Source: Auanema rhodensis
Taxonomy: Eukaryota; Nematoda; Chromadorea; Rhabditida; Rhabditidae
Length of the DNA stretch: 64,000 nucleotides
Direction of reading: 5' to 3'
Assembly: GCA_964057225.1 (NCBI GenBank)
Contig: OZ059899.1
Coordinates: forward strand, 7,750,001-7,814,000
The stretch's first letter is position 1. Every line of letters starts with the position of its first letter. Positions 53,383 through 64,000 of the stretch are shown here, piece after piece. Position numbers and translations under genes: made by a program. The notes beneath the pieces were generated by a model. The model was not told where the DNA came from, made no database searches, and worked only from the letters and a program-made list of their open reading frames with translations.

Positions 53383-53774
53383 ATGGAAAACAATCAGTCT
53401 GAGCTTCATTGTTCGGAAAAGTAAGTTATATTTTAAAGTTTTAATCACGTGTAATTATGGTGTACACCATTTAAAAAATTCACACGATATCTTAATAACG
53501 AACTTCGCCATATGTTTTGTTCGCTTCCCAATTAAAATTTTCATATCGATGTTGTTATGTCAACATATTCTTTATATAACAATCTTTTTTCCTTCTCTTT
53601 TCTCTTCTTCTTGTAGAGAGAAAAAGCCATTAACTAACATTGATTTAGCTATTGCTTTTGTTTAAATTAAAAAAAAAACTGCAGGATGACTATTCAACCA
53701 TTGCGAAAATTAGTAGCACCAATAATCGACGGTCTGATTGAGCAAGTGGACATATTTCGACGTCTTTCTATCGG
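53383..53774 (+). CDS. Candidate alternative 5' exons 1 (53383-53420 and 53685-53774)
   Basis: An ATG at 53383 encodes MENNQSELHCSE and ends in phase 2 at a consensus donor, GTAAGTTA. The next good acceptor in frame, AAAACTGCAG, opens an exon that completes the Lys codon and reads MTIQPLRKLVAPIIDG, then LIEQVDIFRRLSIG up to a donor GTGCGT at 53775, again in phase 2. The second exon has its own in-frame ATG at 53686. No continuation is found nearby, so the transcript must splice over a long distance. The product is unknown; the start is amphipathic and protein-like. Confidence 0.45.
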
Positions 53775-56700
53775 GTGCGTTTCTACTGGTTCATATAAGG
53801 AATAAAACAAAGTCAACAAAATATCAAAATATGAATATAAGGTTAATTTGGATACAAAAAAAAACGACAAACATTATAAAAAAAATGGAAAAAACACGAA
53901 AAGGTTCTGCAACAAATGCTGACAACAAATAAAGAATTTAGATAGTCTTATTCAAATATTCATGCCTAGTACCTTGATTATTAAATATAAGATATTAGAA
54001 TTCAGTCTTATAAGCTAGATATTTCTAATTCTCATCTAATTAACTGGAATAATTTACATATATGAGGTGACTGCAATTGAGTCTTTTCCTATTTTCTACC
54101 AACAAAATCATCAGCCCATCTTATCCTCCGTTTTGTTCTTTTTCTTCAACCTCATCTTCAAATACATAAATGTATATCTCCCCCAATTTTTCTATTCATT
54201 CTTTTTCTTTATAAATACATCCTTGTCTCAATAGTGGGCTAGATGAACATTAAAAAAAAGCATTTTTCTAATATTTCAGATCCAAATCTTTATAATTCGT
54301 TATCCACTTTTTTGTAAAATAAAATTTGAAAGAAACAGAATAAGTATTAGTAGTAATGTCCTTCATTTTTAGATAAATTGTATTTCTGTTTTGAAGTAAA
54401 ATAGAAGTAGTCTATAAAGACATCTATTATATCTATTAACATGTCAGATTGTCAAGCTAGATAAATGAACAGTAACTTAAGATTTAGAAAAAAAGGAAAA
54501 AAAAAGAGAAATATTATTTCATATGAATTTGTTTCCTCATTTCAAATTATTTGAAACAAAAGCTATAACTTTGTTATTAATTTTAATATATTTATATATT
54601 ACATATATATAGTATATATATGACAACAATTACAAATCAAATTCAATTAAATTGGAAGAAAAAGAAATTGTATTCTTTCTCTCAAAATCTCTTTTTAACA
54701 ACTTTCATATTATCTAGTTTTTCATTGAATCTATATTTAGTAAAAAGCTATGTTAAACTTGAACTTTTTAATCACAATATACATACATACATATGTATGT
54801 TTGTGACTTGTTTTTATAAAAATTTAAAATATTCTTTCTATTTATCTTATTTGTTTTCATTTGTTATATCCACATATATGCATAAATTTTAATTTGAAAA
54901 AAAAAAGTTTTGAAAGAAAAGTTGAAAAAAAAAGTTTCTTCATAATGATTTAGCAAATACTAATGACGAGATGAAATAAATTGCAATTCTATTTTCTATC
55001 TTCCTGTAAACTTATTTTTATATTTTCATTTCGTAAGTCTCATTACTAACAGATTTCATGTGACTTATAAAGACTTCGTCTTTATATCCTCCCGTCGTTT
55101 TCATTATTCATCTCGCTCTCTTAATGAATGAGGTCTCCTTTTGACATTCAACTGCAGTATTCATCATATATATATATGTGAGCGTAGAGTAAGCCCATCA
55201 TATATCCGTATGAGATCCATTTTTTTCTTTTTTTTTTCTGTAAATATATCGTTTAGGTAATTAAAACATATATTTTTTCTAAATCTATACATAACAATCA
55301 ATTACGAGAGAAGAATATTTTTTTTTGTTTTATATATATGCAGATTTGAAGTTTTATTCAAAAATTTGCTAGCTTTTGCTATTTGGCTACCTCTATTGGG
55401 AGTTGAATTTACGTCTTATTGGTTATAACAAAATTATTTTCTAACGTCTTGGGTATTCGCGTATCGTTTCGTTGTATTCACTACATCATTCTTTTCTTTT
55501 TCTTCGAATTCTCTTTCTAATGAATTTGAAGCTTTTTTTCCCGAATAACAATATCAGATGATTTCTCAATTCCATTTGATAATACTGTTCTGATCGAGAA
55601 CAACGCAACGGCAGCCAATTTTCTTGTCACACATAGTGGCTCTCTATTTTGTTTTTTACATAGTAAAGGCTCCTTTTTTTTCGATGTTCGTCAAAAAATA
55701 TTTGAGATTATTCAATAAAACTATCAATATAGTATTAAATATTTAAATATTTCTTTATAAGCATTATTTGAATATCTATGTCATCTAATAAGATACATCT
55801 ATCGCTAGCTCATGTGTCATGAGTCTAGTCTTCTAATTTTTCTTTTCAAATGACTGAAACATTTATCTCATCTACTAATGTTAAAATACATTTATATTCC
55901 ATTTATTTATATAATCAGTCATCATCATATGTACATGTTTTTCCTCAAACTTTTGTTCACAAATTCAAATAAATAATTAATATATTTCACGTCATATATG
56001 TGTATATGTACGTTGCGATAGACTTTTTCAACATAGTATAATGGCTTGTTCAACTCTGGTTGCTCAGGAAGAGTAAAAAAGAAGAAAAACGACAAAATGC
56101 AACAGTTGACCATCCATCATTATTCCTTTTGGGACGACGACCACCCCAATCTTATAGATGGAGCTCTAAATATCAGCATGAATGGAGCTAAACGCGAACG
56201 TAAATCAGAATATTTTATTGTTCGTATGACCTTATTGTGCTTCATGGCAGCATTTTTCCTTTTTTTTTCAAAAATATTTTAAAACGTCTTTTGAGTATAA
56301 ACGAGCCTTAACTTGGCCACTTTCTGAAAATAATGAACTATACTTTCAATAGCATAACTCTCATCAGTTTTAATCGGTAATACTGATAATTAGTAATTTA
56401 AAAAATATTTTTGTGCTTTTGAAAATAAAGAAGCCGAGATATCTGCTCATTGACAGAATATGTCCTTAGACAACGCATATAAGCTTATTGAAATTGCAAG
56501 AATCGCTAATGATTTGCTCTTTTTGGCTGAACAATCGTTGATGATGTTTTGGCTTTAATTTCAGTTCATTTTTTTTTTCAAAAAATAGTTTTGCAATCTT
56601 TGTAATTTGAATGTTAATTATATTTATTTAAACATACATCATACTTTATATATCTTGTTATGTTCATTTTCTAATTAAAAACATGAAAATAATACTAATT

Positions 56701-57375
56701 TGAAAAAGAAATGTTCATAATCTGATAAATACAATTCTTTGTTTTTTAAGGAAAGAAAGATTTTAGGACCCTTGTGATAAAGATTGAATGCAAAATATAA
56801 AACATGAGCAAAAAGATAAAGCTGCAAAGCAAGATAAAACCTTCTAGAAATAGGTCTTCTTTTGCCATACTTGGGATTAATACACAAAATGTTCTCAATC
56901 TTTCTTTATCTTCTGATATATGTAGATTTCTCTTATATTTTACACAATCTTTCTCAATCTCTTTTTCTCTTCTTCTATTCATCTATTCTATCTATCTATA
57001 ATATCTATATATTTTGCTGTCTTTATACCTTTTGTGAAGAAGCATCCTATATCGATTGTTGTCTCACCTTGAATACTGAATATCACTTACGACTATTGGT
57101 TAAGTCAATATTCATTTCCACAAACGACATCTAGAGGAATCTGAGGATTGCTTTCATATACCCATTTTCTTAGCCTCCACACAACTTCCGTTTGACATCA
57201 AATATAGATATTCGAAATAACTGTTGTAGTCAACGTAAAATGCTTCTGGAGCTAGGTTCTCAGCTTTATGACTCTGTTGTAATATGATTGAAATTCAAAA
57301 ATCAATCTAGCGAAGACATCATTATTAGTCGTATCTAATTTATTCTTACATTCTATTCATCCAATCTGATTAAAT
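53775..57375. other. AT-rich interval (3.6 kb), possible intron
   Basis: No supported gene. A plus-strand frame at 56097-56282 (MQQLTIHHYSFWDDDHPN..., then a hydrophobic tail) is less AT-rich than its surroundings and could be a short exon ending at a GTAAAT donor at 56200 (phase 1) or a 61-residue peptide. The rest is poly-A/T and (TA) tracts. Confidence 0.4.
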
Positions 57376-57449
57376 ATGATCAATTTGGAAAACGTTCTAG
57401 CCACTCGAACCGATTATCCAACTATTATTCTAGAAGAGCCAAGCTGTAG
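57376..57449 (+). CDS. Candidate alternative first exon 2
   Basis: An ATG at 57376 reads MINLENVLATRTDYPT, then IILEEPSC, and ends AG in phase 2 at the donor GTAAGATC. Codons are balanced compared with the AT-rich surroundings. No acceptor-linked continuation is recognised inside the window. Confidence 0.45.
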
Positions 57450-58164
57450 GTAAGATCATAGACTTCTTACCATCTTTCGTTTCACATGTGATACCCTTTT
57501 AGAACAAGCTTGCTTTGTGCATGGTATGATCTAGAAAAGTGAGTTGTAGTTTTCCAAGAAAATAAATATTATAAAACCAAAATTAAAATAAATAGTTAAT
57601 TTAATATTTATAAACATTAACACAAGATTTTGTTATATTTCTTTAATATAATTTATCGAGAGAAAGTACGTAAAACCTGAAAACTATCTTAGTTAACGGA
57701 ACTTAAAAAACAAAATTTAGAGTATTGTTAGTCTTTTTAAAATAATGAATCATGAAATATTAATATTTAGAAAAGTCATTTTAAAACAAGTTTAACTGAA
57801 TTCATTCATAATGTTCTAAATGGGGTAGGAATAGGAAACTTTCTGCCACTTACTCTTTTGAACATCCTCTCAGCAAATACAAGACTTTTGGAAATTTAAT
57901 TTGAAAATTAAAACATTCAGTTGAAAAATGCTTCAAAAACTGAGAAGACTATTATATTCTTGCCATATATTCAATATGTATACCGAACCCACAATTAATT
58001 CATCACATGCTCAATTAGATGTTTGAATTAAAAGTTTTCATGAGTATTTCATTTAAATACAACATTTTTTTTCCTATCAAAGCAATTTATAACATTTTCT
58101 ATATATTCAATATACTGTTAATTATTATTTGGACCGCATATACATATAGGAAGTTCAAACATAT

Positions 58165-58165
<1 letters not shown>

Positions 58166-58239
<74 letters not shown>

Positions 58240-58275
58240 TTCTCTTTCTCTTTCTCTTTCTCTCTCTCTCTTTCT
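58166..58275. repeat. (CT)n / (CTTTCT)n compound microsatellite
   Basis: About 110 bp of almost pure pyrimidine on the plus strand: roughly 30 CT units followed by several CTTTCT units. Long Leu/Ser and Arg/Glu open frames on both strands here are products of the repeat, not genes. Confidence 0.95.
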
Positions 58276-58600
58276 TTTTTTTCTTCTCTTCACTCTTGTA
58301 CATCTTGCAACATTTCTGCAAGAAGTCTTATTTGGAAAAAAGTATTCTGTTCACATTTACAAGCACCAGAGCATAATTTTCTCATCAAACTTGTTATATT
58401 CACTCAACTTATTCGTCGTGTATTTGTATTTGTACCTAATGATTTGTATTTATCTTAATTATATAATTTGAAGGTTTTTTGTCTGTCGCACAATCACTTT
58501 AATCTGCAAGAACTTTTCATTTTTCTATTCAACTCACCGAAACAATATACGTTTTTTGAAGTAAACAACAATAATTATAAATCAACCCGGAGGAAACAGC

Positions 58601-58641
58601 ATGTCACTATTGAACCGCATGTTTCAGCGTAGCTTTCGCAG
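58601..58641 (+). CDS. Candidate alternative first exon 3
   Basis: After AACCCGGAGGAAACAGC an ATG at 58601 encodes MSLLNRMFQRSFR, a basic amphipathic start, ending AG in phase 2 at the donor GTACGTATT. The local sequence is markedly richer in G and C than its flanks. Confidence 0.45.
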
Positions 58642-61600
58642 GTACGTATTAGCCTTATCACTGAATGAATCAATTGAAGCGGAGTAATATACATATATTT
58701 AATATAAATTTAATTATAACAATTAAGTAAAAATGAAGACAAAACAATGTTTTATATTAATTAATATAAAATTAATATAATTTAAATATATAAGTCAGGT
58801 AAAGGTGTTTTATTCAAATATCATATATGTTCATTCATTCAACTATTTAATCTTCCACATGGATTGATAAATATTTTTCAAAATCACCTTACACGTATGT
58901 TAGACGCTCACACATACACACATTCTAATAATCTTAATTTATAATTTTTAAATGTAGCGTGAATAGTTGTAATTTATTTGAAAATAAAATTAGATTTTTA
59001 TACGTCTCATCAAATCAAATTTTTTATTTAATTTATAGTCACAAATTAAATTAAAAAATTTATTTTTATTAATTTTATATAAATATTAAAAGTATTTTAT
59101 TAAGTTACTATGTAATAGAGTTCTTTTAGCTCAAGAAACATAGTAGTAGTCTCTCTATACATATGAAAAACTTTTGTTTTATTGAAGCTCAAACCCATAT
59201 ACTATATATATGCTATATATGCTTTAATTTTAATAAAAAAATTGTATTACTTTGCAAAGCTGAGTTCAAATAAAATTATAAATAAACCACATCACTTCTT
59301 TTCATAAATATGCAATTTTCGTTTTCCTTTTTCAATATACTATATGTATAATATTGTTTTTCAATATATTGTTGTTTAGATATGTACCCATTTTAAACTT
59401 TAAAAAAAAAAAAAATTGTTGTTTCAATTAATATTTTTATTATTATAATTTTTGATAATTCAAAATGTATTTATAATTTTTAAAATATTTTTTATACTAT
59501 TTTTACTTTTTTAGTTTTATATTATTCAAACAAAATTGATGATTAACTTTTTCTTCAGTTGAAAAATGAATTAATGAAGTAAAGTCAGAAAATTATTTGA
59601 AAGATTTATAATATTAGGTTTTTCCTCATTTTAAATGCAAAATACGACAAAAGTATAAAGTGAATCCATTTGTACTTCATCAAAAACTTATTTTTCTTCC
59701 TAACTTCAACCTACCTCTTACATTTTTTTCTTTGATGTAACAAGAAATAACATAGATGCATGTATGTAGATTTAGTTAATCTATGCGATCTCTTCAATCT
59801 ATTTCTAGCTATTTATTTTGTTTTAATTTTAAAATCTCAGCTTTCTTAATACTTATCGTAACTTTAACTTCAAAGGTCATTAAACTTTCTGATTCTTTGT
59901 TTTATTCAAAGAAACAATTAAAACAACGATTATACGTTTAAGCAACCATTTTAAAGTTGACGTCGGAGTCAACAAAACTCCAGCAATGGTTGCAAAGATG
60001 CAAAGAAAAATCCAAACATTCGAAGGCCGGCTTGGTGAAAATTGATGAAAAAAAAGCACTGCTCACACAATTAGATGCATCTAATAAGTGTGAAGAAATA
60101 GCATGCATTGTCTTACTAGAACGTCTTTCTCAGTCTTTTTAATCCGGATCTACACACGAGGCCTCGGAATCCCTTGTTCTTCCTGATATTACCCTTCAAT
60201 CGACAACATATTGATACGCAACGAGCTCAGAGGCATTAGGGCGTGGCAATGGTGTGCTGCCAGCCACAGATTGAGCATCACGTTGCTTGTCTTCTCTTTC
60301 CTTATTTCTCTTTTGGCTTTTGTTCTAAGTCTATGTTTCTGTGCATAGTATCTGTTTCCTTTTTAAATTTTATCGTTCACTCGTCAGTCAGAACTTTCAT
60401 TTCCTCAGTCTTGAAGATGTTAAAAGTTCTTAAGGTTGTTGAATCTTGTCTTTCGAATCGTTGTTTCCTTTTCACCTCATACAATCAGTCTTTTCAATAT
60501 TTATTTAAAGTTGTACCCTTTTCCTTTTTAATCATTGGCTATGCATCCGTTTCTTCATCAACTGACGTCATCAAACAACAAAACGATAGAAACATTCTTT
60601 CACTCTTTCTGTTCCTCATAGCTTGATAAAGCTATATTCCATATGCATAAGCTGCTTGACTGCTACTATTATCATTATCATCTGATTAACCAGTTTACAT
60701 GGAATCATTCATCTCTTGGATTCTATTGGTTGATATGTTCATATATCAGTTCGAACTTATATCTATTCAAGATGTTCATGCATGTATGTATATGAAGATG
60801 TGTACATTGGCATCTCTATCTTTACTATTATTATATTATATCATCTTATATAGCAAATTCAATTCAATATAAAGCTATCCATTCATTATATGTGTCGACT
60901 TATGAACATATGCAAACTATAAGGCACTAGTCTATCTACTAAATTTCTACTTCAAATAACTTTTTTTCATCAACCATTACACCACCTTACACCGTCTGTA
61001 TCCTGAAAAGGCTTCATTGACACAGGTTACACGTGAATTATTGCACATACTTTATTTTCATTTTATTACTTATACACAAGCGGCTGTTCTCAATTTTTTT
61101 CTATTACTTCATGTTAGCGCCCTTTTATTTTTCTTTTCCTTTCTCTTTTCTTCCTATTTCTTCCTCTCTTTTCCTTTCTGTTTCTCTCGATACACCTCCC
61201 TAAATATATATTTTTGATTCTTTCTTTAGAAAAAAGTCTGTTTTCTACGCAGATCAACTTTATTTTTGGGCAATCAGATAATCGTTTATGAAATAGGTGT
61301 CAATTTATATAAGCTCTATTGCTTTCAATCTCCGAACTCTCTTCCTATATATATCTCTCTCTTTCCTTTTCTGTTGTTATTCATAAATATCTTTTTCGTG
61401 TATTCTTATTTGATATCTTCTTTTCTCATTTTTCTTTTATCACCTCCTTTTTGAAACCTTGAGCTTTTTCTCAGAATTTTATCCACACACACACGAATAT
61501 CTTTTCTCTCTCTTCTATCTTTCGTTATCTTATTTATATGGTTTCATACCCTTGTTCATCTTTCTTTGTCATATCAAACATAAGCAAAACCATTGCCATT

Positions 61601-61825
61601 ACCAATATCAATATTTCTGTTTACGTTTCGGTATATTTCAGACTTATTTCAAAGCAATCATCTAGATTATTTTTTCTAATATATACATATCTGTCAACGA
61701 GTATCTCTCAACTTCTATTGCTTATCGAAGCTAGTCATCCATAGAAGTTATACTGTTGCTGGCATTGGTGTACTCTGAACAGAGTATCTTGCTAATAATT
61801 TCAAACTTGATTATCTGACTACACA
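58642..61825. other. AT-rich interval (3.2 kb) with one coding-like block
   Basis: Mostly poly-A/T and pyrimidine tracts. The exception is 59957-60274, described separately. A short ATG frame at about 60249 (MVCCQPQIEHH) is also visible, with only a weak GTTGCT donor. Confidence 0.4.
59957..60274 (+). pseudogene. Coding-like block interrupted by stops; exon(s) or relic
   Basis: One frame reads TSESTKLQQWLQRCKEKSKH and KAGLVKIDEKKALLTQLDAS to a TAA at 60140, then SGSTHEASESLVLPDITLQS to a TGA at 60212, then YATSSEALGRGNGVLPATD to a TGA at 60272. The composition is protein-like and the GC content above its surroundings. Alternatively a 46-bp intron (GTGTGAAG...TTTCTCAG, about 60087-60132) changes the frame to NLFNPDLHTRPRNPLFF and ends at a TAG. 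I cannot choose between a decayed gene, a small spliced gene and exons of a larger one. Confidence 0.3.
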
Positions 61826-61953
61826 ATGCGAGAGCCTGTTGTACCGAAGATGCAGAGGTTTCTGCATCAGCGTGTAACCCAGCTTCGCATAGTTCCTCCT
61901 GAGTTGAAACCTCAGTCTCGTGATGATGATGCTCCAAGACCTCGAGTAAACAG
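61826..61953 (+). CDS. Candidate alternative first exon 4
   Basis: An ATG at 61826 encodes 42 codons: MREPVVPKMQRFLHQRVTQL, RIVPPELKPQ, SRDDDAPRPRVN, ending AG in phase 2 at the donor GTAAAGC. It is the most clearly coding segment of the right-hand 13 kb, Arg/Pro-rich with little A/T bias. No named family is recognised. Confidence 0.5.
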
Positions 61954-62595
61954 GTAAAGCTTTAAATTTAAACTTTACCACTTCTATCAGTTTGTATTAT
62001 CAAATAATACATTATATATTTATCAAAAAATGAATCTTTATGTTATACATTCTGATCTAAGTATTAACTTGTGGGCAGCCATATGCCGAGTGAGCATGAA
62101 TGGCAAGCCGATCATTCCCACAAATCTAACTTGATGATTCCATTATTTTGTTTTTTTTTGCATCCTCGTTTCGTTTGATTCCAAAGATCAGATGTTTCTA
62201 AAATTTAGAAGTTGACAACCTGACCCGAAGTGGAACACATTATAGAAAAGAATGTGTTGTTCTCTAACATTTCCTGAAAAGGTTCTCATGTTTCGAACCG
62301 ATTCAAAATCTAAAAGGGAAACAAGCTAGAGAAACTAAAACCAAGCAAAATAATAGAAGAAACACAGAAAAAGATAGCAAAGAACATATATCTCAAGATA
62401 CATCTACTTTGTGTGGACCGACATTCGGATCCTTTTCCCGCTCCCTATTTTTCTCTTTCTCTCTATAATACACATATACTCTTCGTATCTCCTTCTTTGT
62501 CCTCCGTCCACATTTGCCTTTTAACTATGTAGATATCCATATCTTACAAGGCCTTATGGATAATAATAGCCTTATTCGATGGCATATTGTGGACA

Positions 62596-62733
62596 ATGTC
62601 TTCGTTGATGTCGAGACAGCTGTACGTTGAACAGCAGCAGGAAACTGACGACGACAACTACCGCGACAGCGACATCTCCGAACAACTATTATATTCTTCA
62701 TCATCTCTATTCTCATATCAATCGAGCCTCTAA
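62596..62733 (+). CDS. Candidate alternative first exon 5, or a 45-residue small protein
   Basis: An ATG at 62596 reads MSSLMSRQL to a strong donor GTACGT at 62622 (phase 2, as for candidates 1-4). If unspliced, the frame stays open with a distinctly coding composition (YVEQQQETDDDNYRDSDISE, then QLLYSSSSLFSYQSSL) to a TAA at 62731-62733. A second frame from an ATG at 62556 (MDNNSLIRWHIVDNVFVDVE) reaches the same donor in phase 0. At most one of these is likely to be the main product. Confidence 0.4.
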   Translation: MSSLMSRQLYVEQQQETDDDNYRDSDISEQLLYSSSSLFSYQSSL

Positions 62734-64000
62734 TACTACAAACATAAAGAAAAAGATTTTAGAGAGCAAGGAAAATATGAATTTTAAGGTTATATATTAG
62801 AAGTATAAACAGACATAAAATGAGAAATGTCATGCATAACTTCATCAATGAATTCCGTGAATATCTCATTTGTGCTATTTCAATAGTTTTGAAGCACTTT
62901 GCGGCATGTACAACTCTTTTTTTTGTGATATTTTGAAGAAATGATGATGAAGCAATAAAAAAAACACAAATTTGAACAAAACGTAACAAACTGATTTTTG
63001 TATAGCTGAAAGCAAATTGATTTATCGTAAAAGCAGCCACATCAAAGATTGAAAATAATTTAATCAAAAACGTTTTTTTACGTTGTCAATGAAATTATTT
63101 GTGATTTTCAAAGTTTAAAACCTTTACTTTGCGAATATTATTTTTGTTAGTAAATCTTTTTTCAGATCATCTTCGTAATTTTATGGGAACCTTGTTTCCA
63201 ATAAGAAAAATTCTTTTAATTTAGAAAATCAGATAAATCTTTCCGATAGGCTGTTGAATATATCAATCTTTTTAGACAGATTTAAGGTTTGACAGCGGAA
63301 TAATAATGACGATTTTCTAGATGAAACTTCCTTTTTTTTTTTTTTTTTGAAAAAAAAAATGCTGCTTTTGCCTGGCTTCTATTTGTAAAATTTGAATTGA
63401 AATGTTCCATAATAATATCAGCAAATATAAGTAGAACAACAGGGTAAATGGGGTCAAATACTTGATCATTGATACTTGTCAAGCAAGCTTCTTCCTCTTT
63501 ATGTTTCAACTTGAGGTTAAATACTTCCTAATTTTTGAAAAAAAAGGGTCATACGGTATAGAAGTATTTTCAATAAGAGCGACTCAATTTCTTCAGATAA
63601 TCTCTGATAATTTAGAAAAAAAGTACTTTCATAGCAATTTCTATTTCCCAATAGAGCACACTTGTTTTAATTAACTTAATTTTTTTTTTGTAATTTTTTT
63701 CTGCAAAACTGGCCAATGAATTCATATTTGAAAGCTACAATATCAGTCATGTACACGTGAGAAAATGATATAATATAAATTTCTTCTATTTATTACATAT
63801 TTAGTTTTTATCATAAAAAAAAAGGAAATTACTTTTGTTCATAAGCTGCATTGATCAGCCATATGAAGTAGATTCTATTATTTTCCTTTTATAAAGTATC
63901 AAAAGGAATCATTCTATGATATTTAAAATTGATTATAATCAAATATATTGATGAAATAGTTCAATATAGAAAGAAAATCTTTTAAACCCTTGAGGTTTTG
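62734..64000. other. AT-rich right edge of the window (1.27 kb)
   Basis: Only homopolymer-rich sequence, including a T run then an A run at about 63332-63359. No exon is recognised. If the five candidate first exons belong to one gene, this is intron. Confidence 0.4.

Noticed and set aside
56097-56282. Frame MQQLTIHHYSFWDDDHPN... with a hydrophobic C-terminus
   Set aside because: Could be an exon or small membrane peptide, but the donor is weak, the phase differs from the others and nothing supports translation.
58019-58471. A 150-codon plus-strand frame and two minus-strand frames rich in Leu/Ser or Arg/Glu
   Set aside because: They are produced by the (CT)n microsatellite at 58166-58275 and have no other coding evidence.
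62079-62150. GC-richer stretch readable as an exon after the acceptor CTTGTGGGCAG
   Set aside because: It joins in phase with candidate first exon 4, but the acceptor lacks the pyrimidine tract and no donor precedes a stop.

Overview
The window is eukaryotic and very probably nematode. It is AT-rich (roughly 30% GC by eye) and almost every intron is 40-55 bp, starting GT and ending TTTTCAG, TTTTTAG or TTTCCAG. Acceptor-like TTTTCAG sequences also sit 0-22 bases upstream of many start codons, as expected for spliced-leader trans-splicing. Several families point the same way: a single-polypeptide fumarate reductase of the kind nematodes carry, a serine beta-lactamase-like LACT paralogue and a secreted C6-type protein. 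A PIWI-clade Argonaute is present; this clade has been lost in many nematode lineages, so the source is a lineage that kept it. No bacterial, viral or transposon coding was recognised.

Layout. 175-6540, minus strand: a secreted protein of unknown function, a fumarate reductase and a FAM122/PABIR-type PP2A regulator. 6.5-10 kb: no supported gene. 9985-13524, plus: a LACT protein whose intron 2 (1.87 kb) interrupts the gene right after the catalytic STTK motif. 15398-16575, plus: an unrecognised protein with an FCS-like zinc knuckle. 18111-23447, plus: a formin with a 51-bp minisatellite in its FH1 region. 23578-23894, minus: a small unrecognised gene. 23991-26421, plus: an unrecognised multi-pass membrane protein. 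26611-29135, minus: a modular, low-complexity secreted glycoprotein.

30201-50143, plus strand and dense: DIS3L2 exonuclease, mitochondrial RNA polymerase, PIWI, then a tight cluster of NDUFV2, TRMT11, CIA2/MIP18, MRM2 and PAM16 with gaps of 132-175 bp and an acceptor before each start. This looks like a nematode operon with a mitochondrial and Fe-S flavour. 50304-50950, minus: a secreted C6-type protein.

51-64 kb is about 13 kb of very AT-rich DNA with microsatellites and no complete gene. Within it I find several short ATG exons with strong donors. Five leave the frame in the same phase (phase 2), which suggests alternative first exons of a gene whose common body lies to the right of the window. 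Gene models were spliced by hand from splice signals and frame; exon boundaries not given explicitly are approximate.
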